Assembly (NCBI GenBank): GCA_004353515.1
Contig: SMNZ01000007.1
Span: 186,001 to 250,000 of the forward strand
Length of the DNA: 64,000 bases
Reading direction: 5' to 3'
From: Alteromonadaceae bacterium M269
GTDB lineage: Bacteria > Pseudomonadota > Gammaproteobacteria > Enterobacterales > Alteromonadaceae
The notes below the pieces were generated by a model. The model made no database searches and had not been told where the DNA came from. It worked only from the letters and a program-made list of their open reading frames with translations. The translations under genes and the position numbers were made by a program. Below are positions 1 to 8,135 of the stretch, in pieces (the first letter of the stretch is position 1; each line of letters starts with the position of its first letter).

Positions 1-517
1 GCTCTCTAGCTCGCCCTTGAACTTCATCAAGGTCGTTGTAAACACCTGGAATATAGACCATGCGGTGTGTATAAATCGGCTTAACGAAATTCATACCCGC
101 CAAATAGGCCGTTTGCTGCAGCGGTTTAATCAATTGTTCGATAGTAAAGTGATTATACCCTAATGGATCATAGGACTCTTCAGGCCCACCAACGGTGAAA
201 GATAGAATGATATCCTTCCCCTTCAATTTGTCGCCTTGCGAGCCATAAGCAAAGTTATAGCTGAAAACATCATCAATCCACTTTTTCAACAAAGCTGGAA
301 CCGAATACCAATAAAAAGGGAACTGCAAAACAACAATATCGGCATCCAAAAGCGCTTTTTGCTCTTCATCAACATTAATCTGATAATCAGGATAAAGCTG
401 ATCGAGTCGACGCACTTGAACACCTTCCAGCTGGCTAGAAACCTCATCCAATATCACAGTATTGGTATTTGATGATTCAAGGTTGGGGTGACCTGAGATT
501 ACGACTACTTTACTCAT
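1..517 (-). CDS. NAD(P)H dehydrogenase (quinone)-like flavoprotein, partial
   Basis: The gene runs off the left edge, so only about 172 N-terminal residues are visible. They begin MSKVVVISGHPN, the nucleotide-binding start of the Flavodoxin_2 (MdaB/KefF-like) fold. FPFYWYSVPALLKKWID near residue 85 and the TVGG turn after it are typical of FMN-dependent NAD(P)H:quinone oxidoreductases. Family members reduce quinones by two electrons in the cytoplasm using bound flavin. The ATG overlaps the stop of the upstream SnoaL-like gene in an ATGA, so the two are probably translationally coupled. A LysR regulator is divergent and may control both. The exact substrate cannot be deduced. Confidence 0.85.
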   Translation of the reverse strand, partial: MSKVVVISGHPNLESSNTNTVILDEVSSQLEGVQVRRLDQLYPDYQINVDEEQKALLDADIVVLQFPFYWYSVPALLKKWIDDVFSYNFAYGSQGDKLKGKDIILSFTVGGPEESYDPLGYNHFTIEQLIKPLQQTAYLAGMNFVKPIYTHRMVYIPGVYNDLDEVQGRARE

Positions 518-1095
518 TTTTTGCATCCAAGGTTTTCAAAAAAGTGATTAAAAAAAGCGTCTGAAGAATAAAGATCACCAGAGAAATTCTGTACGCGCTT
601 TATCTTTCCTTTTTCGATTTGATAGAGGAGAACCCAATTAATATCGATATTGCCATCCGGCGTGTTGCTAAATCCTCGATGTGCGTCAATGACATAGGTA
701 TCGTTGGCAGCTAAAATCATGACCTCAGCTTTAAAGCCTGCCTTCCCTAACAAAGAAAAGAATTCAGTGAAAGCCTTAACGCCTCTTTTTGTGCCGGCCA
801 ACGCGTGACGCCCCGGAATATGCCATTCAACATCTTCGGCTACGTATTGTTTAATAGCCTCTAGATCACCAGTTGCATAAGCAGCGAAGAACTTTTGAAC
901 AACCATCAGGGCAGCGCTATTTTCAGAGCCGGCAGCCACTGGATTACCCGGCTTAGGCCAAAGTTTCGCCTGATTGATTTCTTTCGCATCGTTTATTTTT
1001 GATTGTTCTAGCTTGTTTGCTAGAGCGGCAGATACCCCATCAGCATATAAGACGCTCAATGAGAGCAAACTGAAAAGCTTTAATTTGTTCAACAT
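514..1095 (-). CDS. Secreted SnoaL/NTF2-like protein
   Basis: This is a 193-residue protein. Residues 1-23 look like a signal peptide (KLKLFSLLSLSVL core, cleavage near VSA). From about residue 62 to 185 it has a SnoaL-like NTF2 fold: VVQKFFAAYATGDLEAI, then DVEWHIPGRHALAGTKRG, a common core in ketosteroid-isomerase-like proteins. Such proteins are small cone-shaped enzymes or binding proteins, and the ligand is unknown here. The gene overlaps the downstream quinone-reductase-like gene by 4 bases. Its start lies inside a 14-bp imperfect inverted repeat. A periplasmic partner for a cytoplasmic flavoprotein is unusual, so the two may share a regulon rather than a complex. Confidence 0.75.
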   Translation of the reverse strand: MLNKLKLFSLLSLSVLYADGVSAALANKLEQSKINDAKEINQAKLWPKPGNPVAAGSENSAALMVVQKFFAAYATGDLEAIKQYVAEDVEWHIPGRHALAGTKRGVKAFTEFFSLLGKAGFKAEVMILAANDTYVIDAHRGFSNTPDGNIDINWVLLYQIEKGKIKRVQNFSGDLYSSDAFFNHFFENLGCKK

Positions 1096-1140
1096 AAACT
1101 CACCTCAATAAATGATTTTGTTAACCTGAGATGAGTTTAT
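1094..1140. promoter_or_regulatory. Long inverted repeat at the SnoaL-like gene start
   Basis: ATAAACTCACCTCA at 1094-1107 is mirrored by TGAGATGAGTTTAT at 1127-1140, 13 of 14 positions complementary. On the minus-strand mRNA this forms a hairpin whose 3' arm runs into the start codon and covers the ribosome-binding region, so it could restrict translation. It could instead be a protein-binding site. This is inferred from symmetry only. Confidence 0.4.
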
Positions 1141-1181
1141 TAGAGTTGATTAATAATGATTAGATGATGCTTCGCTATATA

Positions 1182-1204
1182 ATTGTTAGGATAAAACTAA
1201 CAAT
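1182..1204. promoter_or_regulatory. Candidate LysR-type operator
   Basis: There is a perfect 8-bp inverted repeat, ATTGTTAG and CTAACAAT, separated by 7 bp. It lies 21 bp upstream of the LysR gene and between it and the divergent SnoaL/quinone-reductase pair. It contains the T-N11-A arrangement of LysR-family sites. Its place in the divergent promoter fits joint autoregulation and control of the opposite operon. Confidence 0.55.
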
Positions 1205-1225
1205 AAAATACCTAAACGTCTGACT

Positions 1226-2152
1226 ATGAACGGAACCACTTTCAATCAGCTAACGATGTTTCACACCATCGTTAAAGAAGGAAGCATTACCAAAGCAGCG
1301 CAAAAATTAGAGATTGCTTCTCCGTCGGTGAGCAATGCACTAAAAGCATTGGAAGAAGAATTAGGTTTACCCTTGTTCACGCGAACAACTCGACGAATTG
1401 AACTAACAGAAGCAGGCAGATTACTCTATGAGCGCACACTTCACCCAGTTGGTGATTTAAGCTTTGCGCTAGAAAGCATCAGTGATTTAAGTAAAGTACC
1501 TTCCGGTAAGGTCCGACTCACAACGCCTAAGTTCGTTTACCAATACTTGCTAAAACCCATTTATGCAGATTTTTGCGCACGCTACCCACAAATTGAATTG
1601 GAAATATCTATCTCTGATGCCGCAATTGATATTCTCAAAGAAGATTTTGATTTAGGGATACGTTTCGGCGACCGTGTCGAAGAAGGCATGATCGCGCGAC
1701 AATTAACAAAGCCCATGAAAGAAGCGTTGTTTGTTTCTGAGAGCTATCAAAAGAAGCATGGTATTCCCCAATCCCCTGAAGAGTTAAAAAACCATAAGCT
1801 CGTACAATACCGCTTTATTGCATCAAACCAACTTGCGCCTCTGCTGCTCGACAATCAAGGGGAATCATTGTCTGTTGAAATGCCCAACGCGTTAATCGTT
1901 AACGACACGGATGTTATGTTAGATGCAGCCAAAAGCGGCGTAGGTATAGGTCGCATTGTCGAGCCCATGGTTAAAGGGTCGCTCGATAAACAGGAACTGA
2001 TTCCTGTATTAGAAGATTATTGGTACCCCTACTCCGCGCTCTACGTCTATTTTCATCGCAACACCCAAAAAGCGAAACGCGTTCGTGTTTTGATCGATTT
2101 TCTCTTAGAAAAAACAGAAATGCTAAAAACTGGAGCGTCTCGATCTTTATGA
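1226..2152 (+). CDS. LysR-family transcriptional regulator
   Basis: This 308-residue protein has normal LysR length. The N-terminal winged helix-turn-helix (residues 4-63) reads FHTIVKEGSITKAAQKLEI then PSVSNALKALEEELGLPLF, followed by a linker helix. The periplasmic-binding-like effector domain spans about 90-300 (VRLTTPKFVYQYLLKPI, DFDLGIRFG). The subgroup resembles regulators next to small oxidoreductase genes. It is divergent from the SnoaL/quinone-reductase pair and has a perfect inverted repeat just upstream. The inducer is unknown. A TetR regulator gene starts 61 bp after its stop and may be cotranscribed. Confidence 0.9.
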   Translation: MNGTTFNQLTMFHTIVKEGSITKAAQKLEIASPSVSNALKALEEELGLPLFTRTTRRIELTEAGRLLYERTLHPVGDLSFALESISDLSKVPSGKVRLTTPKFVYQYLLKPIYADFCARYPQIELEISISDAAIDILKEDFDLGIRFGDRVEEGMIARQLTKPMKEALFVSESYQKKHGIPQSPEELKNHKLVQYRFIASNQLAPLLLDNQGESLSVEMPNALIVNDTDVMLDAAKSGVGIGRIVEPMVKGSLDKQELIPVLEDYWYPYSALYVYFHRNTQKAKRVRVLIDFLLEKTEMLKTGASRSL

Positions 2153-2213
2153 ATTTGTTGATCCAAATACTTACTGCTATTCTGCCAGCCGTTCTCACCT
2201 AAAAGGAAAACTG

Positions 2214-2804
2214 ATGCCTCGTCCCAGCTTGGCTGCCAAGAGAAAAGAAGAAATACTAGACGCCTTCGAACTGTGCATTCTTGAAGACAGCTTAGAAACA
2301 ACTTCACTCGAAAAGCTTGCTGAAAAAGCGGATATGAAGCGCAGTATTTTGCGTCACTACATTGGCAATAGAGACGACATCATCATAGCGCTCAGCGAAA
2401 GATATCTTGGATATTATGACGAACAATGGAAGCAAACTCTTTCATGGCTGCCTGATACCAATCGTATTCCCGTGCTTATAGAGATCCTGTTTGGCGAAAG
2501 AAATCAGGAATACATCCAAAAGAACATAGTTGGAGATGCTCTATATGCACAGGCTAAGCATATCCCGGAAGTGCGCGAACACCAATTAAGCTCCATGCAG
2601 CAGTCGATAGAGATAATGTCTGACGAGCTTGCTAAAGCCTATCCTGAATCAAGTCAAACCAAAGTTCAGCTTGTTGCTCGAGGCATTTTATCTCATTACT
2701 TGAGTGGCGAATCTCTTCTGCCTTTAGGTTTAAACGAAGAAATAGAGCAGCTAAAACAAGTCAGCCTTTTATTGCTACAAACACTGGATTCAGACAAAGC
2801 TTAA
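2214..2804 (+). CDS. TetR-family transcriptional regulator
   Basis: This 196-residue protein has a TetR_N helix-turn-helix at about 10-57 (KRKEEILDAFELC, TTSLEKLAEKADMKRSIL, RHYIGNRDDIIIALSERYL), the usual TetR pattern. The C-terminal ligand domain is not assignable to a subfamily. AAAAGGAAAA precedes the ATG. The gene follows the LysR gene on the same strand and ends 9 bp before the convergent esterase gene. Its target is unknown. Confidence 0.88.
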   Translation: MPRPSLAAKRKEEILDAFELCILEDSLETTSLEKLAEKADMKRSILRHYIGNRDDIIIALSERYLGYYDEQWKQTLSWLPDTNRIPVLIEILFGERNQEYIQKNIVGDALYAQAKHIPEVREHQLSSMQQSIEIMSDELAKAYPESSQTKVQLVARGILSHYLSGESLLPLGLNEEIEQLKQVSLLLLQTLDSDKA

Positions 2805-2813
2805 ATAACTAAT

Positions 2814-3734
2814 TTAATCGGGCTTTTTACTCAATAAAAATTTAATTGGATGATCAAGCCTTGCTGCCCACGCATTTTCCGAATGGTTGGCACCTTCAAA
2901 CTTTTGTGAATGCCACAATTCTTTTGGGTAGTCGGAGGTTGAAAGAATCGAATTCACCTCCTCTTGTAACTCAGGATACATAGCATCCAGAGTCTCTGTT
3001 CCATAATCAAAGTACAGCTTGTGACGAGACAAACGCGTTAAGTTAGCTTGAATGTAGGACTGAAAATAAGAAGGAATTGGGTTATCAACATCTGAAAAGT
3101 TACCCGGCCAATGGGTTGATAAGCAGGCCGCTCCCTGAAACTCGTCGGGATATTCCAGTAAGCCGTACCAAGAAATCAAACCACCCATGCTCGAGCCCAA
3201 TAAATAAGAGCTTTCCGGCTTAACTTTGTATTCGTCTTCGATAAAAGGTTTCAGCTCTTCGACCAGAAACTTCAAATACTTGTCGGAATAAATAGGATTG
3301 TGAAATAGCTTTAAGTCACCACCTCGCATCCTGCTGTATTCCAGCGCTTTACGCTCCTCAGGCATAGACTCAAATGGCTTTTGCGGAAAGTATTCGCTAT
3401 GTCTGTTATCACTGTTATTCCAAACACCAACCACGATAAAAGGTGTAACTTGTTGCTCTTTGATAAGGCGAGTTGCCACTTCGTCAACCTGCCACTCCTG
3501 CTTATTCCAAGTGGTATTAGCATCAAAGAGCATTTGCCCATCATGCATATAGATCACTGGATATTCCTTTGATGCATCAAACTCAGGAGGCAACCAAATA
3601 TCCACGTTTCTATCTGGAATATATTTCGAATTGAAGCTCTCTAAACGAACGATTTCACCACCATAAACTTCAGGTAGCTGAGCATGAGTGACACTACAAA
3701 CAATCAATAGAAGGAAAAGTGTAATAAAGCGCAT
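2814..3734 (-). CDS. Secreted alpha/beta-hydrolase, Fes/EsteraseD-like
   Basis: I chose the ATG at 3734, giving 306 residues; a TTG two codons upstream is possible. A signal peptide (FITLFLLLIVCSVTHA) points to export. The fold is the PF00756 esterase family: PVIYMHDGQMLFD for the oxyanion region, GSSMGG with nucleophile Ser182, an acid in FDYGTETLD, and catalytic His284 in GANHSENAW. Relatives include enterobactin esterase, esterase D and secreted acyl-ester hydrolases. No siderophore genes are nearby, so a general periplasmic esterase is more likely. It lies downstream of the putative metalloprotease gene (gap 87 bp) on the same strand. Confidence 0.85.
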   Translation of the reverse strand: MRFITLFLLLIVCSVTHAQLPEVYGGEIVRLESFNSKYIPDRNVDIWLPPEFDASKEYPVIYMHDGQMLFDANTTWNKQEWQVDEVATRLIKEQQVTPFIVVGVWNNSDNRHSEYFPQKPFESMPEERKALEYSRMRGGDLKLFHNPIYSDKYLKFLVEELKPFIEDEYKVKPESSYLLGSSMGGLISWYGLLEYPDEFQGAACLSTHWPGNFSDVDNPIPSYFQSYIQANLTRLSRHKLYFDYGTETLDAMYPELQEEVNSILSTSDYPKELWHSQKFEGANHSENAWAARLDHPIKFLLSKKPD

Positions 3735-3821
3735 AAGCAACGGGTTTAATATCTGCAGATTTATTTATCATACAAATTCATTAAACCCACGACTAATGAA
3801 TACGAATGTAATCATTTAAAA

Positions 3822-5066
3822 TCACTGGCGCGAAGTTACCTCGCGAGTTTTTAAGTCATATAACCAACCGGCTTTTAAATCCAGTTGCCAATGTTCTCCG
3901 CAGTTGATGCCTTTCCCATGAACAGATAAATCGTTGGGTTCGCAATACAAGGTCAAAAGTTGATAATCTGAGCTGATTAATCCGCCTTGTGCGCTAGTCA
4001 ATTTACCCCAGTGATCTGAGATTGTCAGCGGTTTATAATGTGTACCTTCTGGTTCCAAATTTGTCACGCCGCCAGGATCAAATGTCATCGACATTTCTTG
4101 TAGAGGCAAAGCAATTGGATGTTGCTGATAGGAAGCCAACAACTGTTCACGTTTTTTCAGCCGTTCTTGCTCTTTTCGATTCAGCTCTGCCAACAACTCG
4201 CTCCCTTGATATCTTTCAATACTGGGAGAGTGAAGCTCTATATCCTGAGCAAACCTTTCAGCAACAACATCATCCACAAAAAAGTCGGCCGAGACTTTCG
4301 GCTTCCAATCAACGCCCACTTTATCCAAAACTAATAGCCAAGCAGGAAATGACGAGTAAGCAAATTGTCGACCTAAGCTCCCTTGTTGCTCAATAGCACC
4401 TAGCTGACTAAACCAAGCTTCCTCGAACGAATGCTGGTTGACTGCTTTAATGCCTGTGTACTCAGCTAGCCCCTCATTAATTTCAAGAGCCTGCTCACTG
4501 GCTTTAGCTTCAGGGAAAGCTTGGTAACGCTTGTTACGAAAATGCCAAGCATCAAACAATGAACCCGAGTCTGATTTATCTCTCGCGCGTTTTAATGCTC
4601 TTAATTCCAGCAGCAAATAATAACGCCCCTCGATAGATTCCAAGTGAGGATTGCTTACTTCGCGCATGGGTAAAGAAAGCTTAGGCTGGATTCGATGAAA
4701 AGCTTCATGAGCGATAAGCCTTTCAGCATTTAGGCTGTCTTTCGGCAAGGGGTACATCAAAACAACTCGGCGCTTTCCCAACCAATCAACCGCGGTATTA
4801 GCCAATGGGATGTTATCCGGCAAAAGGCCCGCGTAATAACGTCCCTCTTTTTTAAAATCAGGCAACGGCTCATTGGAAATCGCATTGCGCTGGGCATCTA
4901 CAATCAACACTGGGCCACACAAAGATACAGGCCACAGTTGCCAGTCTGGGCTCTCGCAATCAATGTGAAACTTTTCAATAGCGGAGCTGGCATCTTCAAC
5001 AAAACCTGACGACGCCGTTGCCATAAAGCAATTTAATAAGAGCATTGAGCAAAGTAATTTTTTCAT
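3822..5066 (-). CDS. Secreted putative gluzincin metalloprotease, family not recognised
   Basis: The ATG at 5066 gives 414 residues beginning MKKLLCSMLLLNCFMATAS, a signal peptide. A TTG 33 bp upstream would add a charged stretch and is less likely. I do not recognise the whole protein. Residues 120-124 are HEAFH, a zinc-binding HExxH motif. About 75 residues later comes EINEGLAEYTG, which resembles the glutamate-bearing (W)xxEGLAEY segment of MA-clan gluzincins. This supports a zinc-dependent protease or an inactive relative. The C-terminal third is a separate, probably beta-rich region. It lies between a CadC-like regulator gene and an esterase gene on the same strand. Confidence 0.6.
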   Translation of the reverse strand: MKKLLCSMLLLNCFMATASSGFVEDASSAIEKFHIDCESPDWQLWPVSLCGPVLIVDAQRNAISNEPLPDFKKEGRYYAGLLPDNIPLANTAVDWLGKRRVVLMYPLPKDSLNAERLIAHEAFHRIQPKLSLPMREVSNPHLESIEGRYYLLLELRALKRARDKSDSGSLFDAWHFRNKRYQAFPEAKASEQALEINEGLAEYTGIKAVNQHSFEEAWFSQLGAIEQQGSLGRQFAYSSFPAWLLVLDKVGVDWKPKVSADFFVDDVVAERFAQDIELHSPSIERYQGSELLAELNRKEQERLKKREQLLASYQQHPIALPLQEMSMTFDPGGVTNLEPEGTHYKPLTISDHWGKLTSAQGGLISSDYQLLTLYCEPNDLSVHGKGINCGEHWQLDLKAGWLYDLKTREVTSRQ

Positions 5067-5222
5067 CTTATAGCGATTCTTTTTCACGTTTCTAATCAAA
5101 CGTACAAGTGAGATTTAATACTCTTTAGCTTTTACGTTTAGGCTTTGTCAGGCAACGCGATTAGAGAAAAAAAGATGAAAAAAGATATCTATAAAGTCAC
5201 TATTTGGCCCAAAAGACAGCCA

Positions 5223-5954
5223 TTAGAGGCTTATAGCATGTAATAAAGTGAGCAACTCATCAGCCATCAACTCAGGGTTGATATGTGTTTGGGTTGTTTG
5301 TCGACTTTGCATTTTTTCAGGTGTTTTAGACGTTAGCGTCATGCTTAATCTTTGGCTCTCATCCTCTCCACGAAGCTGAACCAGTAAGTTAAGGTTATGC
5401 TCAGAACCACTCGATAAAATCGGTTGCTTAACTAAATCTAAGTCTAACTGCTCCGCTACTTTTTCTAACGCTTGCCAATACGCATCTGAATTATCATTCG
5501 TCACATTCCAGATAACCGCCACTTCGTTATTTGAGGGCTTAGGCTCCGGCCACATGAAAAAAGCAATGATAGGCAATGCAAACAGTCCGAAAGCCACTAA
5601 TGGCCATAGCATCGAGTGTTGTTTTTTCTGCTGTGGTTCAGTGCTCTCGCTCTTCTCAATCGAAGACGAAGGCAAATGCAAGATATAGCCACTTTTGGGA
5701 ACCGTCTCAATCAAGTCATCGTGTTGGTCAAACAACTTACGCAAAGTCCAGATAGCTTGAGTTAAGGCTTTATCACCCACTAAGAAATTCCCGTCCCAAA
5801 CCTCGTCTATCAGCTTCTCACGACTGACTAGAACACCAGGCTCATCCAACAAAGCCATCAGCACCGAGTGTGTCTTAAATGGCAGTGTTGTGACTTGTTC
5901 ACCTTGGCTTAATTCGCGGGATTTTGGATTGTATTGATAAACACCAATATTCAT
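5223..5954 (-). CDS. CadC/ToxR-like membrane winged-helix regulator
   Basis: This 243-residue protein has an OmpR/PhoB-type winged helix at residues 1-95 (LPFKTHSVLMALLDEPGVLV, REKLIDEVWDGNFLVGDKAL, LIETVPKSGYIL). A charged linker and one membrane segment follow (about 116-134, LWPLVAFGLFALPIIAFFM), then a C-terminal periplasmic domain of about 105 residues. This is the ToxR/CadC architecture, in which a periplasmic sensor controls DNA binding from the membrane. The periplasmic part is much shorter than that of CadC and its ligand is unknown. It heads a minus-strand run with the putative protease and esterase and is divergent from the blaI-like gene. Confidence 0.85.
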   Translation of the reverse strand: MNIGVYQYNPKSRELSQGEQVTTLPFKTHSVLMALLDEPGVLVSREKLIDEVWDGNFLVGDKALTQAIWTLRKLFDQHDDLIETVPKSGYILHLPSSSIEKSESTEPQQKKQHSMLWPLVAFGLFALPIIAFFMWPEPKPSNNEVAVIWNVTNDNSDAYWQALEKVAEQLDLDLVKQPILSSGSEHNLNLLVQLRGEDESQRLSMTLTSKTPEKMQSRQTTQTHINPELMADELLTLLHAISL

Positions 5955-6134
5955 AGTCGAGCTTTTATCTATTTCATAATGACCAAGTGATATTCACTGA
6001 ATGGCAAGTCAAAAGTCAATCACTCATGCGTGCGTTCATCTCCTATTTTAAAGATAAAACAGTGCTGTATTCCGCCTCTACCATCCCGTATTCATCAATG
6101 TTTTTTGCACCGAAAAACGCTTTGCAGACTGATG

Positions 6135-6150
6135 TGCGACAAATGTCGCA
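6135..6150. promoter_or_regulatory. BlaI/CopY-type operator 1
   Basis: TGCGACA-AA-TGTCGCA is a perfect 7-bp inverted repeat with a 2-bp spacer, 86 to 71 bp before the blaI-like start. The GACA-N2-TGTC core has the architecture of CopY cop boxes (TACA-N2-TGTA) and BlaI/MecI sites. Confidence 0.8.
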
Positions 6151-6167
6151 ATAAAAGCTTGCAAAAA

Positions 6168-6183
6168 TGCGACAAGTGTCGCA
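6168..6183. promoter_or_regulatory. BlaI/CopY-type operator 2
   Basis: TGCGACA-AG-TGTCGCA repeats operator 1 with one spacer base changed. Its centre is exactly 33 bp from that of operator 1, about three helical turns, so two repressor dimers would lie on the same DNA face. A -10-like TAAAAT (6187-6192) follows directly, so binding here would block the blaI-like promoter. Confidence 0.8.
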
Positions 6184-6220
6184 CGATAAAATACAGATTC
6201 AATAATCAATAGATTTTTCA

Positions 6221-6589
6221 ATGCAACAACCAACCGCTCCAGAGCTAGAAATACTCAAACTTCTATGGCAAAAACATCCTCGTTCTGCGCGAGAAATCCA
6301 CGACAGCCTTATCGAAAAAATCCATTGGAGCTACTCGTCTACTCGCAAAACACTGGAACGAATGGGCGAAAAAGGACTGGTTTCAATTGAGGATCAAGGT
6401 AACAAAAAGATCTACAACGCACGAGTAGAGAAAATAGCTGTTCTTGCGGCTATGACGAAGGATTTAGCCAAACGCGTTTTTGAGTTAGACAGCCCCTTAC
6501 CTGTTGCAATGTTTGCTGACAGCCACCTCGTAAAGGACGAGGAGCTAGAAGAGCTTGAACGCTTACTTAATCAAAAAAGTGAGGACTAG
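6221..6589 (+). CDS. BlaI/MecI/CopY-family repressor
   Basis: At 122 residues this has normal family length. The N-terminal winged helix covers about 3-75 (APELEILKLLWQKHPRSARE, YSSTRKTLERMGEKGLVS), matching the penicillinase-repressor family. The C-terminal dimerisation helices end in LEELERLLNQK. Family members are cytoplasmic dimers inactivated through a partner membrane protease (BlaR1/MecR1) or by a metal (CopY). No CopY C-terminal Cys-X-Cys hook is present, so the protease route is more likely. The start codon has no clear Shine-Dalgarno sequence. Two palindromic operators lie upstream, and the M56-M23 gene begins 3 bp after the stop. Confidence 0.93.
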   Translation: MQQPTAPELEILKLLWQKHPRSAREIHDSLIEKIHWSYSSTRKTLERMGEKGLVSIEDQGNKKIYNARVEKIAVLAAMTKDLAKRVFELDSPLPVAMFADSHLVKDEELEELERLLNQKSED

Positions 6590-6592
6590 CGG

Positions 6593-8098
6593 ATGGATTT
6601 CGTATTCCTAAGCAATGCGACGATGCAGGTTTTCTATTTTTTTGTATGGAGCACAGCGCTAGTTCTTATCGTCACGGGGTGTATCCGTCTTACCCCTAAT
6701 TTGCAGTACTGGTCTACTTTATGGAAAGCAACCTTATTGCTGTGCCTGTTGCCGTTAGTCCCTTGGCCACAACTCGAGTTATCCGCTAGCGAATTTCCAA
6801 TCGCCTATCAATACTTACCCGAATTACCCGAACTCTGGGTTGGCGGTGAAGAATCACTGCACTCTGCAATGAATGACACTGAGCTAAGCGCTGTTCACAC
6901 GGCTATGCTTCATCTCGCAGGCTTAACAACCTTGTCTGTGATGATAGTTTCCCTACTCAAGGCACTATCCTTTTTCTACACGCTGTTTCGATTCAATCGT
7001 TCAATCGCAAACTATGAGGTGCTAGACAGCAACTCAACAACACTGGCTTTTTTAACCAAACAACAAAGGGCTTTCTTAAAGTCTCATCACATCTCTATTA
7101 GAAAATCAGGCGACTTAGTTTCACCTTTTGCAACCGGCTTAGTTCGTCCAAGCATCGTCCTACCAGCAAGCTTCTTTATTCTGCCAGAGGCTCAGCAAAG
7201 GTTACTGATTGAGCACGAAATGACTCATATCAAACGCCGAGATTTAGTATGGTTAATGCTGTCTCAACTCTGTAAATCTTTGTTCTGGTTTGCCCCAGCC
7301 ATTCATCTCATAAAATCGAAAATGGATCTTTCCATAGAAGTAGAATGTGATCGTCATGTACTTGGTAATTTTCCTGACATGACCAAAGAATATGGCAGTG
7401 CTCTTATTAATGTCATTCGACACACTCAACACAGCATTAACCCTCAAGCCGTATTTTTTATTAATCAGCAATTTTCTGACTTAAAAAGCCGGATTAAATT
7501 CATCCAAAAGCCAACTCTTGAACATGGAAAAAGCTACATGAATAAAATGACATTAATAGCCTTAGCTATATTTTTCAGCGCAACCTCCTGGGCGTTAAAC
7601 ACAAACGTACAGGACATTATGACAGTCGAAGACTTCATCAAGCTCCACAAACATTCCACTCGATTTATTGAAGACCACAAAGAGTCGTTTGATTCATCGG
7701 CAACTTGGGTTAACCCCGTTAAAACTTCAAGCGTTAGCTCTGGTTTTAAAGCGAGGCAAAAGATCAGAGGATATCAACCTCATTTAGGAATCGACCTAAA
7801 AGCCAAGATAGGTGACCCGATTGTCGCTGCAAGCGATGGCGTTGTCATAATCGCGGACAGTGACAGTTTGCACCAAAATCATGGGAATGTTGTCGTGATT
7901 GATCATGGTCAAGGCACATTATCCATGTACTCTCACATGGACCAATTTAATGTCAAAAAGGGAGATTTAGTTAAAGCAGGACAATTGCTGGGCAAAGTAG
8001 GTAATACCGGTCAAGCCACAGGCCCTCACCTCCACTTTGAGATCATCGCTGAAAACCGTCATATCAACCCAGCAACTTTGATCGAGTTTAACGATTAA
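6593..8098 (+). CDS. M56 (BlaR1-like) membrane protease fused to M23 peptidase domain
   Basis: This 501-residue protein has two parts. Residues 1-330 follow the BlaR1/MecR1 plan: hydrophobic segments near 12-30, 43-57 and 103-127, then a cytoplasmic zinc-protease domain with HEMTH at 208-212 and VECDRHVLG near 250, then a membrane segment near 317-335. Residues 340-501 lie outside the membrane and are an M23 (LytM-like) peptidase: HLGID (His397, Asp401), YSHMD (His448) and GPHLHFE (His479, His481) carry the zinc and catalytic residues. BlaR1 instead carries a penicillin-binding sensor here. Coupled to the BlaI-like repressor, it probably senses or cuts peptidoglycan and signals by proteolysis. 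Enzyme activity is inferred. Confidence 0.9.
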   Translation: MDFVFLSNATMQVFYFFVWSTALVLIVTGCIRLTPNLQYWSTLWKATLLLCLLPLVPWPQLELSASEFPIAYQYLPELPELWVGGEESLHSAMNDTELSAVHTAMLHLAGLTTLSVMIVSLLKALSFFYTLFRFNRSIANYEVLDSNSTTLAFLTKQQRAFLKSHHISIRKSGDLVSPFATGLVRPSIVLPASFFILPEAQQRLLIEHEMTHIKRRDLVWLMLSQLCKSLFWFAPAIHLIKSKMDLSIEVECDRHVLGNFPDMTKEYGSALINVIRHTQHSINPQAVFFINQQFSDLKSRIKFIQKPTLEHGKSYMNKMTLIALAIFFSATSWALNTNVQDIMTVEDFIKLHKHSTRFIEDHKESFDSSATWVNPVKTSSVSSGFKARQKIRGYQPHLGIDLKAKIGDPIVAASDGVVIIADSDSLHQNHGNVVVIDHGQGTLSMYSHMDQFNVKKGDLVKAGQLLGKVGNTGQATGPHLHFEIIAENRHINPATLIEFND

Positions 8099-8135
8099 TG
8101 GCGTAAAGCCTCTGGTCCAAATTAAGTAATCAAAA

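Noticed and set aside
4022-4396. Plus-strand ORF of 124 codons
   Set aside because: It lies antisense within the putative protease gene, with no ribosome site and no recognisable domain.
6030-6212. Small ORF upstream of the BlaI-like gene
   Set aside because: It reads through both operator palindromes, has a Cys/Lys-rich composition from the repeats and no ribosome site.
6593-8098. BlaR1 beta-lactam sensor
   Set aside because: The C-terminal domain has M23 motifs and no penicillin-binding SxxK, SxN or KTG pattern.
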